47,258 nt of DNA from Paenibacillus sp. 598K (GTDB lineage Bacteria; Bacillota; Bacilli; Paenibacillales; Paenibacillaceae). Under the pieces are notes generated by a model, which saw only the letters and a program-made list of their open reading frames with translations, ran no database searches and was not told the DNA's origin. The stretch lies in assembly GCF_003851045.1 (NCBI RefSeq), contig NZ_BFBX01000003.1:102961-150218 (forward strand). Direction: 5' to 3'. Made by a program: the position numbers and the translations under genes. The first letter of the stretch is position 1. Each line of letters opens with the position of its first letter. Positions 37,560-46,055 of this stretch are shown here, piece by piece.

Positions 37560-38345
37560 ATGAAAACCCGTTTGGTTATTGCAACAGCCGTGATCGTCTG
37601 TCTGCTCTTCGGCTCTTTCGCAATCAGCAAGCAGGAGCACGGCGCTTCTACCGAAACGTTCAGCAAAGCGATCTTGAAGCAAGGCTCATCCGGCAAAGAC
37701 GTCTACGAGCTGCAAGGGCGACTGAAGAAGCTCGGTTATTATGACGGCAAGGTGGATGGCCAGTTTGGAGCGAAGACGAAAAATGCCGTCACCTGGTTTC
37801 AATGGAAATTCGGGTTGAAATCCGACGGCGTCGTCGGCGGCAAAACAAAACTGAAGCTGTGGGAGGCGACCAAGGATTGGCGTCCTGCAGCAGACGAGCT
37901 GCCGGGAGGCACGACCGGCGGCAATGGAGGCGGCGGCTCGGGCGGTGGCGGCTCCGGCGGCAATCTGGCGCAGTCCAACAAATTGGGCTTGTCCGAAAAC
38001 GATCTGAAGCTGATGGCCAACGCCGTTTATGGCGAGGCGCGCGGCGAGCCTTACGAGGGGCAAGTAGCGGTTGCCGCCGTTATTTTGAATCGGGTCCGTG
38101 ACGAGAATTTCCCTGACTCGGTGTCGGGCGTCATCTTTGAGCCGCTTGCTTTTACGGCAGTGGCCGACGGCCAGATCTGGCTTGAGCCCAATGAGAGAGC
38201 CAGACAAGCGGTGGAGGCCGCGGTCAAAGGCTGGGATCCGACGAACGGCTGTCTGTATTATTTCAATCCCGCGACGGCAACGTCCAAATGGATTTGGACG
38301 AGGCAGCAAGTGATGACGATTGGCAAGCATATTTTCTGTATTTAG
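37560..38345 (+). CDS. sleB: Spore cortex-lytic enzyme SleB
   Basis: SleB is a lytic transglycosylase that attacks spore cortex peptidoglycan at germination. The 261 residues hold a signal peptide or membrane anchor (about 5-22), a peptidoglycan-binding domain (about 40-102, GSSGKDVYELQGRLKKLGYYDGKVDG), a Gly-rich flexible linker (about 115-135) and a Hydrolase_2 domain (about 145-261) with the likely catalytic Glu at E159 (NAVYGEARGEPYEGQ). YpeB, the usual SleB partner gene downstream in Bacillus, does not follow. A candidate sigma-G promoter lies upstream, and a terminator follows. Confidence 0.93.
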   Translation: MKTRLVIATAVIVCLLFGSFAISKQEHGASTETFSKAILKQGSSGKDVYELQGRLKKLGYYDGKVDGQFGAKTKNAVTWFQWKFGLKSDGVVGGKTKLKLWEATKDWRPAADELPGGTTGGNGGGGSGGGGSGGNLAQSNKLGLSENDLKLMANAVYGEARGEPYEGQVAVAAVILNRVRDENFPDSVSGVIFEPLAFTAVADGQIWLEPNERARQAVEAAVKGWDPTNGCLYYFNPATATSKWIWTRQQVMTIGKHIFCI

Positions 38346-38353
38346 GTTCGTTC

Positions 38354-38395
38354 AAGCAACCCCGCTTGCAGGTCAGGAGTGCGGGTTGCTTCTTC
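38354..38395 (+). terminator. Intrinsic terminator of sleB
   Basis: AAGCAACCC (38354-38362) pairs with GGGTTGCTT (38383-38391), with GC pairs extended inside by one bulge. TTCTTCC follows, a moderate T tract. Confidence 0.75.
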
Positions 38396-38414
38396 CATTT
38401 CTAATGGGTTAGAA

Positions 38415-38423
38415 TGGTATAGA
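38415..38423 (+). promoter_or_regulatory. Possible extended -10 promoter of ymfF
   Basis: TGGTATAGA (38415-38423) is an extended -10 upstream of ymfF. No clear -35 box is found. Confidence 0.45.
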
Positions 38424-38486
38424 GTCTACGAAAATCGAATACATTACGGAGTATGGATGCAGAGACGGAAGGAGCAATGACTTATC

Positions 38487-39779
38487 GTGACGGCAACTCT
38501 TTTTGAACGGGCGCAAACAGGACGCATGCGGCTGCATGTCATGCCTACCAAGCGCTTCAAGACCTTTGCCATATCTTTGTACGCAGGTGTTCCGCTTGCA
38601 GAATCATCCGTAACGACTACCGCTCTGACGCCTTTTGTCCTGCGCAGAGGCACGCGGTCGACGCCGGAGACCTTGGCATTCCGCGAACGTCTGGATGATC
38701 TCTACGGCGCAGGCTTCGGCTTCGATATCTATAAACGCGGCGACGCGCAGATCGTCCAGTTCCGCATGGACGTCATAAATGACCAATTCGTCTCTTCCGG
38801 TACGCCTCTGCTGGCAGCTGCGCTGAAGCTGCTCGGAGAGATTGTCACCGATCCGGCGCTCGAGGACGGCATCTTCCGGGGCAAATATGTGGCCGCCGAG
38901 AAGATGACGCTGCAGAAACGGCTGGAGGCGATCATCAACGACAAGATCCGTTATGCCGCCGAGCGGTGCTTGGCCGAGATGTGCCGGCATGAGCCTTATC
39001 GGCTGCATGCCCTTGGCAAGCTCGAGGATCTGCCCGGCATCTCGTCGGAGTCGTTGTATGACGCTTATCGTGGGTGGTTGGGTGAGGCCGAGCTGGATCT
39101 GTATGTGGCGGGAGATACGACGCTGGCCGAGGTCGAGCGACTCGCCGCCGAAGCTTTCCGGCTGGAGCCGAGCGCAAGCGCAGGAGCCGGTTATGCCCGT
39201 CCCGAGGTGGGGACGACTGCGGAGGAGCCGCGGACGGTCATCGAGACGCTGGATGTCAGTCAAGGCAAGCTTAATATGGGGCTTCGCACTCATATCGGGT
39301 ATGCTGACGAAGCGTATCCCGCTTTGCTGATGTATAACGGCATTCTCGGAGGCTATCCGCATTCCAAGCTGTTTTTAAATGTTCGCGAAAAGGCAAGTCT
39401 GGCCTACTACGCCGCTTCCCGCCTGGACGGTCACAAAGGCATTTGCACCATTCAGTCGGGCATCGAGATTGCCAACTTCGAGCAGGCCAAGACGATTATT
39501 TTGGCCCAACTGCAGAGCATGAAGGAGGGGCAAATCTCCGAGCTCGAGCTTAGCCAGACCAGGGCGATGATCAGCAATCAGCTGCGCGAGATGCAGGACT
39601 CGGCGTTTGAGATGATCAGCTATGACTTCAACAGCGTCTTGTCAGGCAAGAGCCGTACGGCAGCGGAGCTGATCTCCGCCATCGAGGCGGCGGGTGTCGA
39701 GCAGATCGTCCAGGTAGCCGACAAGGTGGAGCTGGATACGATTTATTTCCTGCGCGGAAAGGAGGCGCAACTGGCATGA
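38487..39779 (+). CDS. ymfF: M16-like protein YmfF, EF-P modification-associated, no zinc motif
   Basis: The 430-residue protein has the two-domain M16 fold but lacks the HxxEH zinc motif, so it is a non-catalytic partner, probably of the active YmfH encoded next. Genome annotations name the YmfF/YmfH pair as EF-P 5-aminopentanol modification-associated, because they sit with YmfI, which is needed for that modification in B. subtilis. GTG 38487 follows GAAGGAG at a rather long spacing. The stop overlaps the ymfH start (ATGA, 39776-39779). Its precise role is not settled. Confidence 0.87.
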   Translation: MTATLFERAQTGRMRLHVMPTKRFKTFAISLYAGVPLAESSVTTTALTPFVLRRGTRSTPETLAFRERLDDLYGAGFGFDIYKRGDAQIVQFRMDVINDQFVSSGTPLLAAALKLLGEIVTDPALEDGIFRGKYVAAEKMTLQKRLEAIINDKIRYAAERCLAEMCRHEPYRLHALGKLEDLPGISSESLYDAYRGWLGEAELDLYVAGDTTLAEVERLAAEAFRLEPSASAGAGYARPEVGTTAEEPRTVIETLDVSQGKLNMGLRTHIGYADEAYPALLMYNGILGGYPHSKLFLNVREKASLAYYAASRLDGHKGICTIQSGIEIANFEQAKTIILAQLQSMKEGQISELELSQTRAMISNQLREMQDSAFEMISYDFNSVLSGKSRTAAELISAIEAAGVEQIVQVADKVELDTIYFLRGKEAQLA

Positions 39780-41062
39780 AGACGCTAGCGTACCCGACGG
39801 TACAGGAGACGCTCTATTACGAGCAGATGCCTAACGGGCTCTCCGTGTATGTACTGCCCAAAAAAGGCTTCCAGAAAACCTACGCAACCTTTACGACCCG
39901 TTTTGGGTCCGTCGATAACCAGTTCTCGCTTCCGGGCGAGCAGAAGATAAGAGTAGAGGACGGGATTGCGCATTTCCTGGAGCACAAGATGTTCGAGGAG
40001 CCTAGCGGCGACATCTTTGCGACTTTTGCCTCGCAGGGGGCCTCGGCTAATGCCTTTACCAGCTTCGACCGCACGGCATACCTGTTCTCGGCGACCGAGC
40101 AGATCCCGGCGAACCTGACGACGCTGCTCGACTTTGTCCAGAATCCTTACTTTACGGATGAGAACGTCGAGAAGGAAAAGGGCATCATCGAGCAGGAAAT
40201 CAACATGTACAAGGACAATCCCGATTGGCGAGTCTATACGGGGCTCATCGATGCCCTCTACCACGAGCATCCGGTCCATATCGATATCGCCGGTTCGGTC
40301 GAGTCGATCCGCCGCATCACCAAAGAAAGTCTCTATCAGTGCTACCATACCTTCTATCATCCTTCCAACATGCTGCTCTTCGTTGTAGGGGGCGTTGACA
40401 AGGATGAGATTATGGAGCTCGTGCGTCGCAACCAGACGTCCAAATCGTTTGGTGAATCGCCGCAGATCAAGCGATTGCTCGAGAAGGAGCCCGACGCGGT
40501 GAAGCTGCCGGTCAAGCGAAGCGAGCTGGCAGTCAGCCTGCCGAAGATGATGTTCGGCTTCAAGGAGACCGTCTTGCCTGCCGACAGCGAGCAGCTGCTG
40601 CGCAGGGAGGTAGCCAGCAAGCTGATGCTGGAGGCATTGCTTGGACCCAGCTCCAAACTGTATCAACAGCTATATGATGACGACCTGATCTCCGATTCGT
40701 TCGGCAGCGAGTACAACAGCAGCGCCACCTATGGCTTCACGATGATCGGCGGCGACACTCGCGATCCTGAGGCGTTGCTGGCGGCGATACGCAGCGCGAT
40801 CGAAGAGAAGCTCGCGACAGGCATTGCAGCGGATGATTTTGAGCGGGTGCGCCGCAAGCGGATCGGCGGTTATTTGCGGATGCTTAACTCGCCGGAAGCG
40901 ATCGCCAACGAGTTTACCCGCTATCAGTTCCGCGGCAACAATCTGTTCGAGCTGCTCCCGCTGTACGAGTCGGTGACGCTGGAGCAAGTGAATGAGCGGA
41001 TGCGCGAGCATTTTCGCTGGGATCAGATGGCCGTCTCGATCGTCGACAAGGCCAAGACGTGA
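39776..41062 (+). CDS. ymfH: M16 family zinc peptidase YmfH, EF-P modification-associated
   Basis: The 428-residue protein keeps the zinc motif HFLEH (residues 66-70 in GIAHFLEHKMFEEP) and the downstream Glu region (EKEKGIIEQEINMYKDNPDW). It probably forms a heterodimer with the inactive YmfF, much like mitochondrial processing peptidase subunits; that is inference from the pair. The overlaps of 4 bases with both ymfF and ymfI show tight coupling of the three genes. The substrate is unknown. Confidence 0.9.
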   Translation: MKTLAYPTVQETLYYEQMPNGLSVYVLPKKGFQKTYATFTTRFGSVDNQFSLPGEQKIRVEDGIAHFLEHKMFEEPSGDIFATFASQGASANAFTSFDRTAYLFSATEQIPANLTTLLDFVQNPYFTDENVEKEKGIIEQEINMYKDNPDWRVYTGLIDALYHEHPVHIDIAGSVESIRRITKESLYQCYHTFYHPSNMLLFVVGGVDKDEIMELVRRNQTSKSFGESPQIKRLLEKEPDAVKLPVKRSELAVSLPKMMFGFKETVLPADSEQLLRREVASKLMLEALLGPSSKLYQQLYDDDLISDSFGSEYNSSATYGFTMIGGDTRDPEALLAAIRSAIEEKLATGIAADDFERVRRKRIGGYLRMLNSPEAIANEFTRYQFRGNNLFELLPLYESVTLEQVNERMREHFRWDQMAVSIVDKAKT

Positions 41063-41805
41063 AGCCGCTCAGCGAGATGACGGTGCTGGTCACCGGAGGC
41101 AGCCGCGGCATTGGCGCGGCGATTTCGCGACGCTTTGCTACAGAAGGAATGAATGTCGTCATCCATTACAACAGCTCTCATGAGGCGGCCAACGAGACGG
41201 CTCGCGAGTGTATGCGGCTCGGCGCCCAGGTGATGACGGCATGCGCCGACCTGCGTTCGCGGGAGCAACTCGAGCGGATGAAGGAGAAGCTGGAGGATGC
41301 CGGGCGGCGTCCCGACATTGTGGTCAACAATGCCGGGATCGCCCACTACGGCATGTTAGCCGATGTGACAGACGACGTTTGGGACGATGTGATGGCGGTT
41401 AATTTAAAAGGGATGTATCTGTGTACGCAGCTCTTCATGCCGGCGATGATCCGGCAACGCTTCGGACGAATCATCAATGTGTCGTCGGTGTGGGGGATCT
41501 CGGGCGCCTCTTGCGAGGTGCTCTATTCCACGACGAAAGGCGGCATGAACGCCTTCACCAAGGCGCTTGCGAAGGAGCTGGCTCCCTCTGGCGTCACCGT
41601 CAACGCGGTAGCTCCCGGAGCCGTCGATACGGCGATGAACGCGCATCTGGACAGCACAGAGCATGCAGCGCTGGCCGAGGAGATCCCCGCCGGCCGTTTG
41701 GGACATCCGGATGAGATCGCATCGCTGGTCTACTTTCTGGCATTGCCGGAATCAGGTTATATTACAGGACAAGTCATAAGTCCCAATGGCGGGTGGGTCA
41801 CATAA
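41059..41805 (+). CDS. ymfI: Short-chain dehydrogenase YmfI, EF-P modification-associated
   Basis: This 248-residue SDR protein has the cofactor motif TGGSRGIG (12-19), NNAG (90-93), the catalytic Ser (143 in NVSS) and Y156-K160 (YSTTK). In B. subtilis, YmfI reduces the group added to EF-P Lys32 to give 5-aminopentanol. It also resembles FabG-type ketoreductases, so a fatty-acid role cannot be excluded by sequence alone, but the synteny with ymfF/ymfH argues for YmfI. GTG 41059 overlaps the ymfH stop (GTGA). Confidence 0.88.
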   Translation: MKPLSEMTVLVTGGSRGIGAAISRRFATEGMNVVIHYNSSHEAANETARECMRLGAQVMTACADLRSREQLERMKEKLEDAGRRPDIVVNNAGIAHYGMLADVTDDVWDDVMAVNLKGMYLCTQLFMPAMIRQRFGRIINVSSVWGISGASCEVLYSTTKGGMNAFTKALAKELAPSGVTVNAVAPGAVDTAMNAHLDSTEHAALAEEIPAGRLGHPDEIASLVYFLALPESGYITGQVISPNGGWVT

Positions 41806-41932
41806 GGTTAAGCTTTTCGCCTCGGGATGAAACTTCTGCCGTTCGGTCGACGTCGAATAATTAACCGGGCGACAGCGAACAATAGGACTGTTGTACATCC
41901 TTTTCTTCAACGACTACAGGAGGCGAAGAGAT

Positions 41933-42184
41933 ATGGCAACTGTCCTGAACAACTATGATACGTGGAAGCATTTTTTGGCGGATCGGGTGGAGCAGGCCAA
42001 GAAAATCGGGTTGAGCGAAGAAGCCATCTCCAATCTGGCGTTCGAAATCGGCAGTTTTCTGGATGAGAAAGTCGATCCGAAAAACGACGAGCAGCGTGCG
42101 CTGAAAGAGATTTGGGATGTCGGCGATGAAGATGAGCGGAAGACCATTGCTCGTCTCATGGTGAAGCTTGTCCAAAACTCGTAA
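41933..42184 (+). CDS. ymfJ: DUF3243 protein YmfJ
   Basis: The 83-residue protein is the conserved YmfJ (DUF3243) of Bacillales, found between ymfI and ymfK. It is mostly helical and acidic, with no membrane segment or metal motif, and its function is unknown. The ATG at 41933 follows ACAGGAGGCGAAG (AGGAGG at 41918-41923). A longer in-frame version from 41891 would start before this site. No convincing promoter is seen in the 127-base gap from ymfI. Confidence 0.85.
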   Translation: MATVLNNYDTWKHFLADRVEQAKKIGLSEEAISNLAFEIGSFLDEKVDPKNDEQRALKEIWDVGDEDERKTIARLMVKLVQNS

Positions 42185-42199
42185 TAGGCTTTGCAGACT

Positions 42200-42221
42200 G
42201 GCCTCCATTCGGGGGCCTTTC
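42200..42221 (+). terminator. Weak terminator after ymfJ
   Basis: GGCCTCC (42200-42206), loop ATTC, GGGGGCC (42211-42217) with one G-U, then TTTCT. It is weak because of the short T tract. Confidence 0.6.
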
Positions 42222-42240
42222 TGATAGGGTTGTTCCGCTG

Positions 42241-42269
42241 TTGCAGGATATTGACGAAAATTGTAGAAT
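42241..42269 (+). promoter_or_regulatory. Possible promoter of ymfK
   Basis: TTGCAG (42241-42246) and TAGAAT (42264-42269) are 17 bases apart. The boxes are moderate. Confidence 0.4.
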
Positions 42270-42324
42270 TATATTTTCGGGAAGCAAAATCGGATCGTGG
42301 GATTGTAACGCGGGAAGGAGACTT

Positions 42325-43089
42325 ATGGAATACAAACAGTGGTACATGGAATACAAGATACATAAAAACCGTCCCGGTCTGTTGGGAGATATCGCTTCGT
42401 TGCTCGGCATGCTTGAGGTAAACATTATTACCATCAACGGGGTAGAAAACCGCACGCGGGGTATGCTGCTCCAAACCGATGACGACGAGAAAATTGAACT
42501 GCTTGGCAAAATGCTGAAAAAGGTCGACAACATTACGATTAACGCCCTACGTCCCCCGAAGCTCGTCGATATTTTGGCGGTCCGACATGGTCGGTACATC
42601 GAGCGGGATTCCGACGACAAGAAGACCTTTCGCTTTACGCGGGACGAGCTCGGGCTGCTCGTGGATTTTTTGGGCGAGATTTTTAAGCGGGAGGGCAATC
42701 AGGTGATCGGGCTGCGCGGCATGCCGCGCGTCGGCAAGACCGAATCGATCATCGCGGGCAGCGTATGCGCCAACAAACGCTGGGCGTTTGTCTCCTCGAC
42801 CATGCTGAGGCAGACGGTACGCAGCCAGTTGTCCGAGGACGAGATGGATCCCGGCAACATTTTTATTATTGACGGGATCGTCAGTACGGTTCGTTCCAAT
42901 GAGAAGCACTATAGTCTGCTGCAGGAAATTATGTCCATGCCTTCGACCAAGGTGATCGAGCACCCGGACATTTTCGTTAAGGAATCCCATTACGACCATG
43001 GCATTTATGATTGCATTATCGAGCTGCGCAACACCCCGGACGAAGAGATTTCGTACGAGAGCATTACTAGCGACATCCATGAATTTTAG
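42325..43089 (+). CDS. ymfK: YmfK-type P-loop protein with N-terminal ACT-like domain (DUF3388)
   Basis: The 254-residue protein starts with an ACT-like fold (about 8-75, MEYKIHKNRPGLLGDIASLLGM) and then has a P-loop-like GMPRVGKTES (132-141) in the second domain. It matches YmfK in order and size. The combination suggests a nucleotide-binding regulator or ligand sensor, but no reaction is known. ATG 42325 follows GGAAGGAG. Its end is 15 bases from rodZ, so the two share a transcript. Confidence 0.85.
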   Translation: MEYKQWYMEYKIHKNRPGLLGDIASLLGMLEVNIITINGVENRTRGMLLQTDDDEKIELLGKMLKKVDNITINALRPPKLVDILAVRHGRYIERDSDDKKTFRFTRDELGLLVDFLGEIFKREGNQVIGLRGMPRVGKTESIIAGSVCANKRWAFVSSTMLRQTVRSQLSEDEMDPGNIFIIDGIVSTVRSNEKHYSLLQEIMSMPSTKVIEHPDIFVKESHYDHGIYDCIIELRNTPDEEISYESITSDIHEF

Positions 43090-43104
43090 TAAGGAGGTGA
43101 AGAC

Positions 43105-44022
43105 ATGTCTGATCTGGGCGCGCTTCTGAAGGAGGCACGACAGAAGAAGGGCTATACGCTGAATGATATCCAGGAAATGACCAAGATTCGTGTCAGATAT
43201 CTGGAGGCGATAGAAGCGGGCGATTACAAGGTGCTGCCAGGCTCCTTTTATGCTCGCGCATTCATCAAAAATTATGCCGAAGCCGTCGGGCTCGATGCGG
43301 AGGAACTGCTGCAGCAGCATCAGAACGAAGTGCCGGCGCTGCCTACAGAGCCGATCTCCGAGCAACCGATGATGAAGCCTCGGCGCGCCTCGGCGCGGGC
43401 CTCGGATCGCTGGAGCAAATGGGGATTCGGCGTTCTCCTTTGGTGCTTTTTGGCACTGATCGCCGTCATCGTCTATGTCTTTGTGCTGAACAATCCCAAC
43501 GATCCTCCGCCAACGGTCGATCCCACCAATCTGACGGAGAACACGGAGGATAACGACCCGCCGACTGCTCCGGGAGGAACAGAGACGCCGGATAACGGCA
43601 CCGAGGCGCCGGGAGGAACGGAAACGCCTGGAGGGTCGGAGAATCCTGACGATGGCGAGGAAGAGCCGGAGCCGCCGAGCGGCGAGACGACGCTGACGCC
43701 GATCGGCGACATCACGCGCCGTACGACCAACTACGAGCTATCGCCCAAAGGCGTCCATAAGTACGAAGTGATCGTGAGCGGCGAGAGCTGGGTCGAGTTC
43801 CGCAACGAAGAGACTGGAGATCGTCTGGTGTACGAGACGCTGAAGGATACGACGAAGACGTTTGAGCTGTCTGCTCCCGTCTACATCAGCCTCGGCTTCG
43901 CCCCTAGCGTACAAATCAAGGTGGACGGTCAAGCGCTGCACAACGGCGGCGAATCGGGGACGAGCAAGCGGTACAACATTACACCTGTGGATAGCCCGTC
44001 GGCTGAAACGGACACGCAATAA
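43105..44022 (+). CDS. rodZ: RodZ-like cell-shape protein (YmfM)
   Basis: RodZ links the MreB cytoskeleton to the cell-wall machinery. The 305 residues show a cytoplasmic helix-turn-helix (1-70, LLKEARQKKGYTLNDIQEMTKI), a single membrane segment (about 107-128), an acidic Pro/Gly/Thr-rich outer linker with PGGTETP repeats (about 135-195), and an extracytoplasmic DUF4115 domain (about 210-290). The size and order match B. subtilis YmfM. ATG 43105 follows TAAGGAGGTGA (43089-43099 region). The linker repeats are a variable spacer. Confidence 0.93.
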   Translation: MSDLGALLKEARQKKGYTLNDIQEMTKIRVRYLEAIEAGDYKVLPGSFYARAFIKNYAEAVGLDAEELLQQHQNEVPALPTEPISEQPMMKPRRASARASDRWSKWGFGVLLWCFLALIAVIVYVFVLNNPNDPPPTVDPTNLTENTEDNDPPTAPGGTETPDNGTEAPGGTETPGGSENPDDGEEEPEPPSGETTLTPIGDITRRTTNYELSPKGVHKYEVIVSGESWVEFRNEETGDRLVYETLKDTTKTFELSAPVYISLGFAPSVQIKVDGQALHNGGESGTSKRYNITPVDSPSAETDTQ

Positions 44023-44035
44023 CAGGCATCGGACG

Positions 44036-44070
44036 AAGGCATCCTTGGCATCTCATCAGGGATGTCTTTT
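44036..44070 (+). terminator. Terminator after rodZ
   Basis: AAGGCATCCT (44036-44045) pairs with GGGATGTCTT (44059-44068), with two G-U pairs, then TT (44069-44070) follows. It supports starting yajQ downstream at 44107. Confidence 0.7.
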
Positions 44071-44106
44071 GCTGAGATCGATACATTGGGACGAGGAGTG
44101 GTAGAG

Positions 44107-44598
44107 ATGAGTTCGGAAAGTTCATTTGATATTGTATCCAAGGTAGATATGCAGGAGATGGCCAACGCCATCCAGCAAGCCGAGCGGGAGATCAGCACGC
44201 GGTTCGACTTTAAGGGCAGCAAGAGCAGCATCGAGCTGGACAATGGCGAGCTGGTCGTCGCTTCCGATGACGAGTTCAAGCTTAAAGGGGTGCTCGATAT
44301 TTTGTTGTCGAAGATGATCAAGCGCGGCGTGCCGATCAAAAATCTCGACTACGGCAAAATCGAGCCCGCCTCCGGCGGCACGGTGCGTCAACGAATCAAA
44401 CTGAAATCCGGCATCGATCAGGAAAATTCCAAAAAAATCAACATCTTGATCCGCGATGCCAAGCTTAAGGTCAAATCGCAAATCCAGGGCGATCAGATTC
44501 GCGTGACTGGTAAGAGCAGAGACGATCTGCAGGCGGTCATCGCCCTGCTGCGCAAGGCTGATCTGACCGTAGACCTGCAGTTTGTCAACTATAAGTAA
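44107..44598 (+). CDS. yajQ: YajQ-family nucleotide-binding protein
   Basis: The 163-residue protein is of the YajQ family, some members of which bind cyclic di-GMP or nucleic acid. It shows the family start ([34 protein letters not shown]) and the repeated second half. ATG 44107 is used because an upstream in-frame ATG at 44062 lies inside the terminator of rodZ. In B. subtilis this gene is elsewhere, so its place between rodZ and rimO is a lineage arrangement. Confidence 0.92.
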   Translation: MSSESSFDIVSKVDMQEMANAIQQAEREISTRFDFKGSKSSIELDNGELVVASDDEFKLKGVLDILLSKMIKRGVPIKNLDYGKIEPASGGTVRQRIKLKSGIDQENSKKINILIRDAKLKVKSQIQGDQIRVTGKSRDDLQAVIALLRKADLTVDLQFVNYK

Positions 44599-44621
44599 GT
44601 TTCGTGCTAAAGCTGCTTCAA

Positions 44622-44667
44622 GGTGTCATAGGCATGCGACGAGCGGCTCGCCCGTCGTTTTGACACC
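44622..44667 (+). terminator. Terminator of yajQ that overlaps the rimO promoter
   Basis: An outer inverted repeat GGTGTCA (44622-44628) / TGACACC (44661-44667) encloses a hairpin CGACG (44637-44641) / CGTCG (44653-44657), followed by TTTTG. The T tract and the outer arm merge with the -35 box of rimO. Confidence 0.65.
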
Positions 44668-44689
44668 GCGAAGGCAGATCGTTTATACT
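44660..44689 (+). promoter_or_regulatory. Strong sigma-A promoter of rimO
   Basis: A consensus -35 TTGACA (44660-44665) and a -10 TATACT (44684-44689) are 18 bases apart. The -35 box forms part of the upstream inverted repeat. Confidence 0.85.
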
Positions 44690-44726
44690 TACTTGAAGGT
44701 ATTGGGATCTGGAGGAATTGCTGAAC

Positions 44727-46055
44727 ATGACAGAACGCGTAAAGGTAGTAACGCTCGGCTGCGAGAAAAATCTGGTCGACTCCGAGATTATGTCGGGACT
44801 CATCGATCAGCGCGGTTTCGAGCTGGTGGAACAGGCGGAGGATGCGACCGTCATTATCGTCAACACCTGCGGCTTCATTGATGCCGCCAAGGAAGAGTCG
44901 GTCAATACGATCCTAGATATGGCTGATCTGAAAGAGACGGGGCGTCTGAAAGCGCTGATCGTCTCCGGCTGTCTTACGCAACGATACAAGCAGCAGCTGA
45001 TGGAGGAGATGCCGGAGATCGACGGGATTGTTGGCACCGGCGATTTCCATAATATTAACGACATCGTCGACGAGGCGCTGCGCGGCAAACGGCCGGTATG
45101 GGTCGGCAACCCGGTATTTAATTATGAGCAGGCGTTGCCCCGCAAGGTGGCGACTCCGAGATATACGGCGTTTGTGAAGATTGCCGAGGGCTGCGACAAT
45201 GCGTGCACCTTTTGCAGCATTCCGATCATGCGCGGCAAGTTCCGCAGCCGTTCGGTCGAATCGATCGTCGAGGAGGTTCGGCTGCTGGCGAGCCAGGGCG
45301 TCAAGGAAGTCAGTCTGATCGCTCAGGATTCGACCAACTATGGGACTGATCTGTACGACCGCTTTATGCTGCCGGCGCTGCTGGACCGCGTCAGCGAGGT
45401 GCCCGGCATCGCCTGGGTGCGGCTCCATTACGCCTACCCTGGATTTTTTACGGATGAGCTGCTGGAGACGATGGCGACCAACCCGAAGGTGTGCAAGTAT
45501 ATCGACATGCCGCTCCAGCATAGCGAGGACCGGATATTGAAGCGGATGCGCCGGCCGGGCAGGCAGCGCGATGTGCGCGAGCTGATCCGCAAGATCCGCG
45601 ATCGGATGCCGGAGGCGGCGCTGCGCACCTCGATCATCGTCGGCTTCCCTGGAGAGACTGAGGAGGACTTTGAACGGCTGTGCGATTTTGTCCGCGAGGT
45701 GAAGTTCGACCGTCTGGGCGTCTTTACATACTCCAGCGAGGAGGACACGCCCGCGGTTCGTCTCCCGGATCACGTCTCGGACGAGGTCAAGGAATGGCGC
45801 GCCAATACGCTGATGGAGATTCAGCGCGAGGTGTCCAAGGACAACGGGAGCAAGTATATCGGCCGCGAGATCGACGTGCTCGTGGAGCGCTATGACGGCC
45901 GCAGCGACGTCTACATCGGCCGCTCGCAATACGATGCGCCAGAGATTGACGGCGAGGTGTTTATTACCAAAGCTTCAGCAACCATCGGAGAGATGCAGAA
46001 GGTTCGAGTGACACATGCGTACGAGTTTGATCTTTCCGGGGAGGGAATCGCATGA
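44727..46055 (+). CDS. rimO: Ribosomal protein S12 methylthiotransferase RimO
   Basis: RimO is a radical SAM enzyme that adds a methylthio group to an Asp of ribosomal protein S12. The 442 residues hold the N-terminal MTTase domain with cluster cysteines (TLGCEKN, NTCGF, SGCLTQR), the radical SAM CxxxCxxC at C156, C160 and C163 (GCDNACTFCSIP), and a C-terminal TRAM domain. The PGRQRDVRELIRKIR and FVKIAEGC motifs fit RimO and not MiaB. The ATG at 44727 follows GGAGG at 11 bases; a TTG at 44718 is too close to the site. B. subtilis does not have a RimO here. It overlaps pgsA by ATGA. Confidence 0.94.
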   Translation: MTERVKVVTLGCEKNLVDSEIMSGLIDQRGFELVEQAEDATVIIVNTCGFIDAAKEESVNTILDMADLKETGRLKALIVSGCLTQRYKQQLMEEMPEIDGIVGTGDFHNINDIVDEALRGKRPVWVGNPVFNYEQALPRKVATPRYTAFVKIAEGCDNACTFCSIPIMRGKFRSRSVESIVEEVRLLASQGVKEVSLIAQDSTNYGTDLYDRFMLPALLDRVSEVPGIAWVRLHYAYPGFFTDELLETMATNPKVCKYIDMPLQHSEDRILKRMRRPGRQRDVRELIRKIRDRMPEAALRTSIIVGFPGETEEDFERLCDFVREVKFDRLGVFTYSSEEDTPAVRLPDHVSDEVKEWRANTLMEIQREVSKDNGSKYIGREIDVLVERYDGRSDVYIGRSQYDAPEIDGEVFITKASATIGEMQKVRVTHAYEFDLSGEGIA

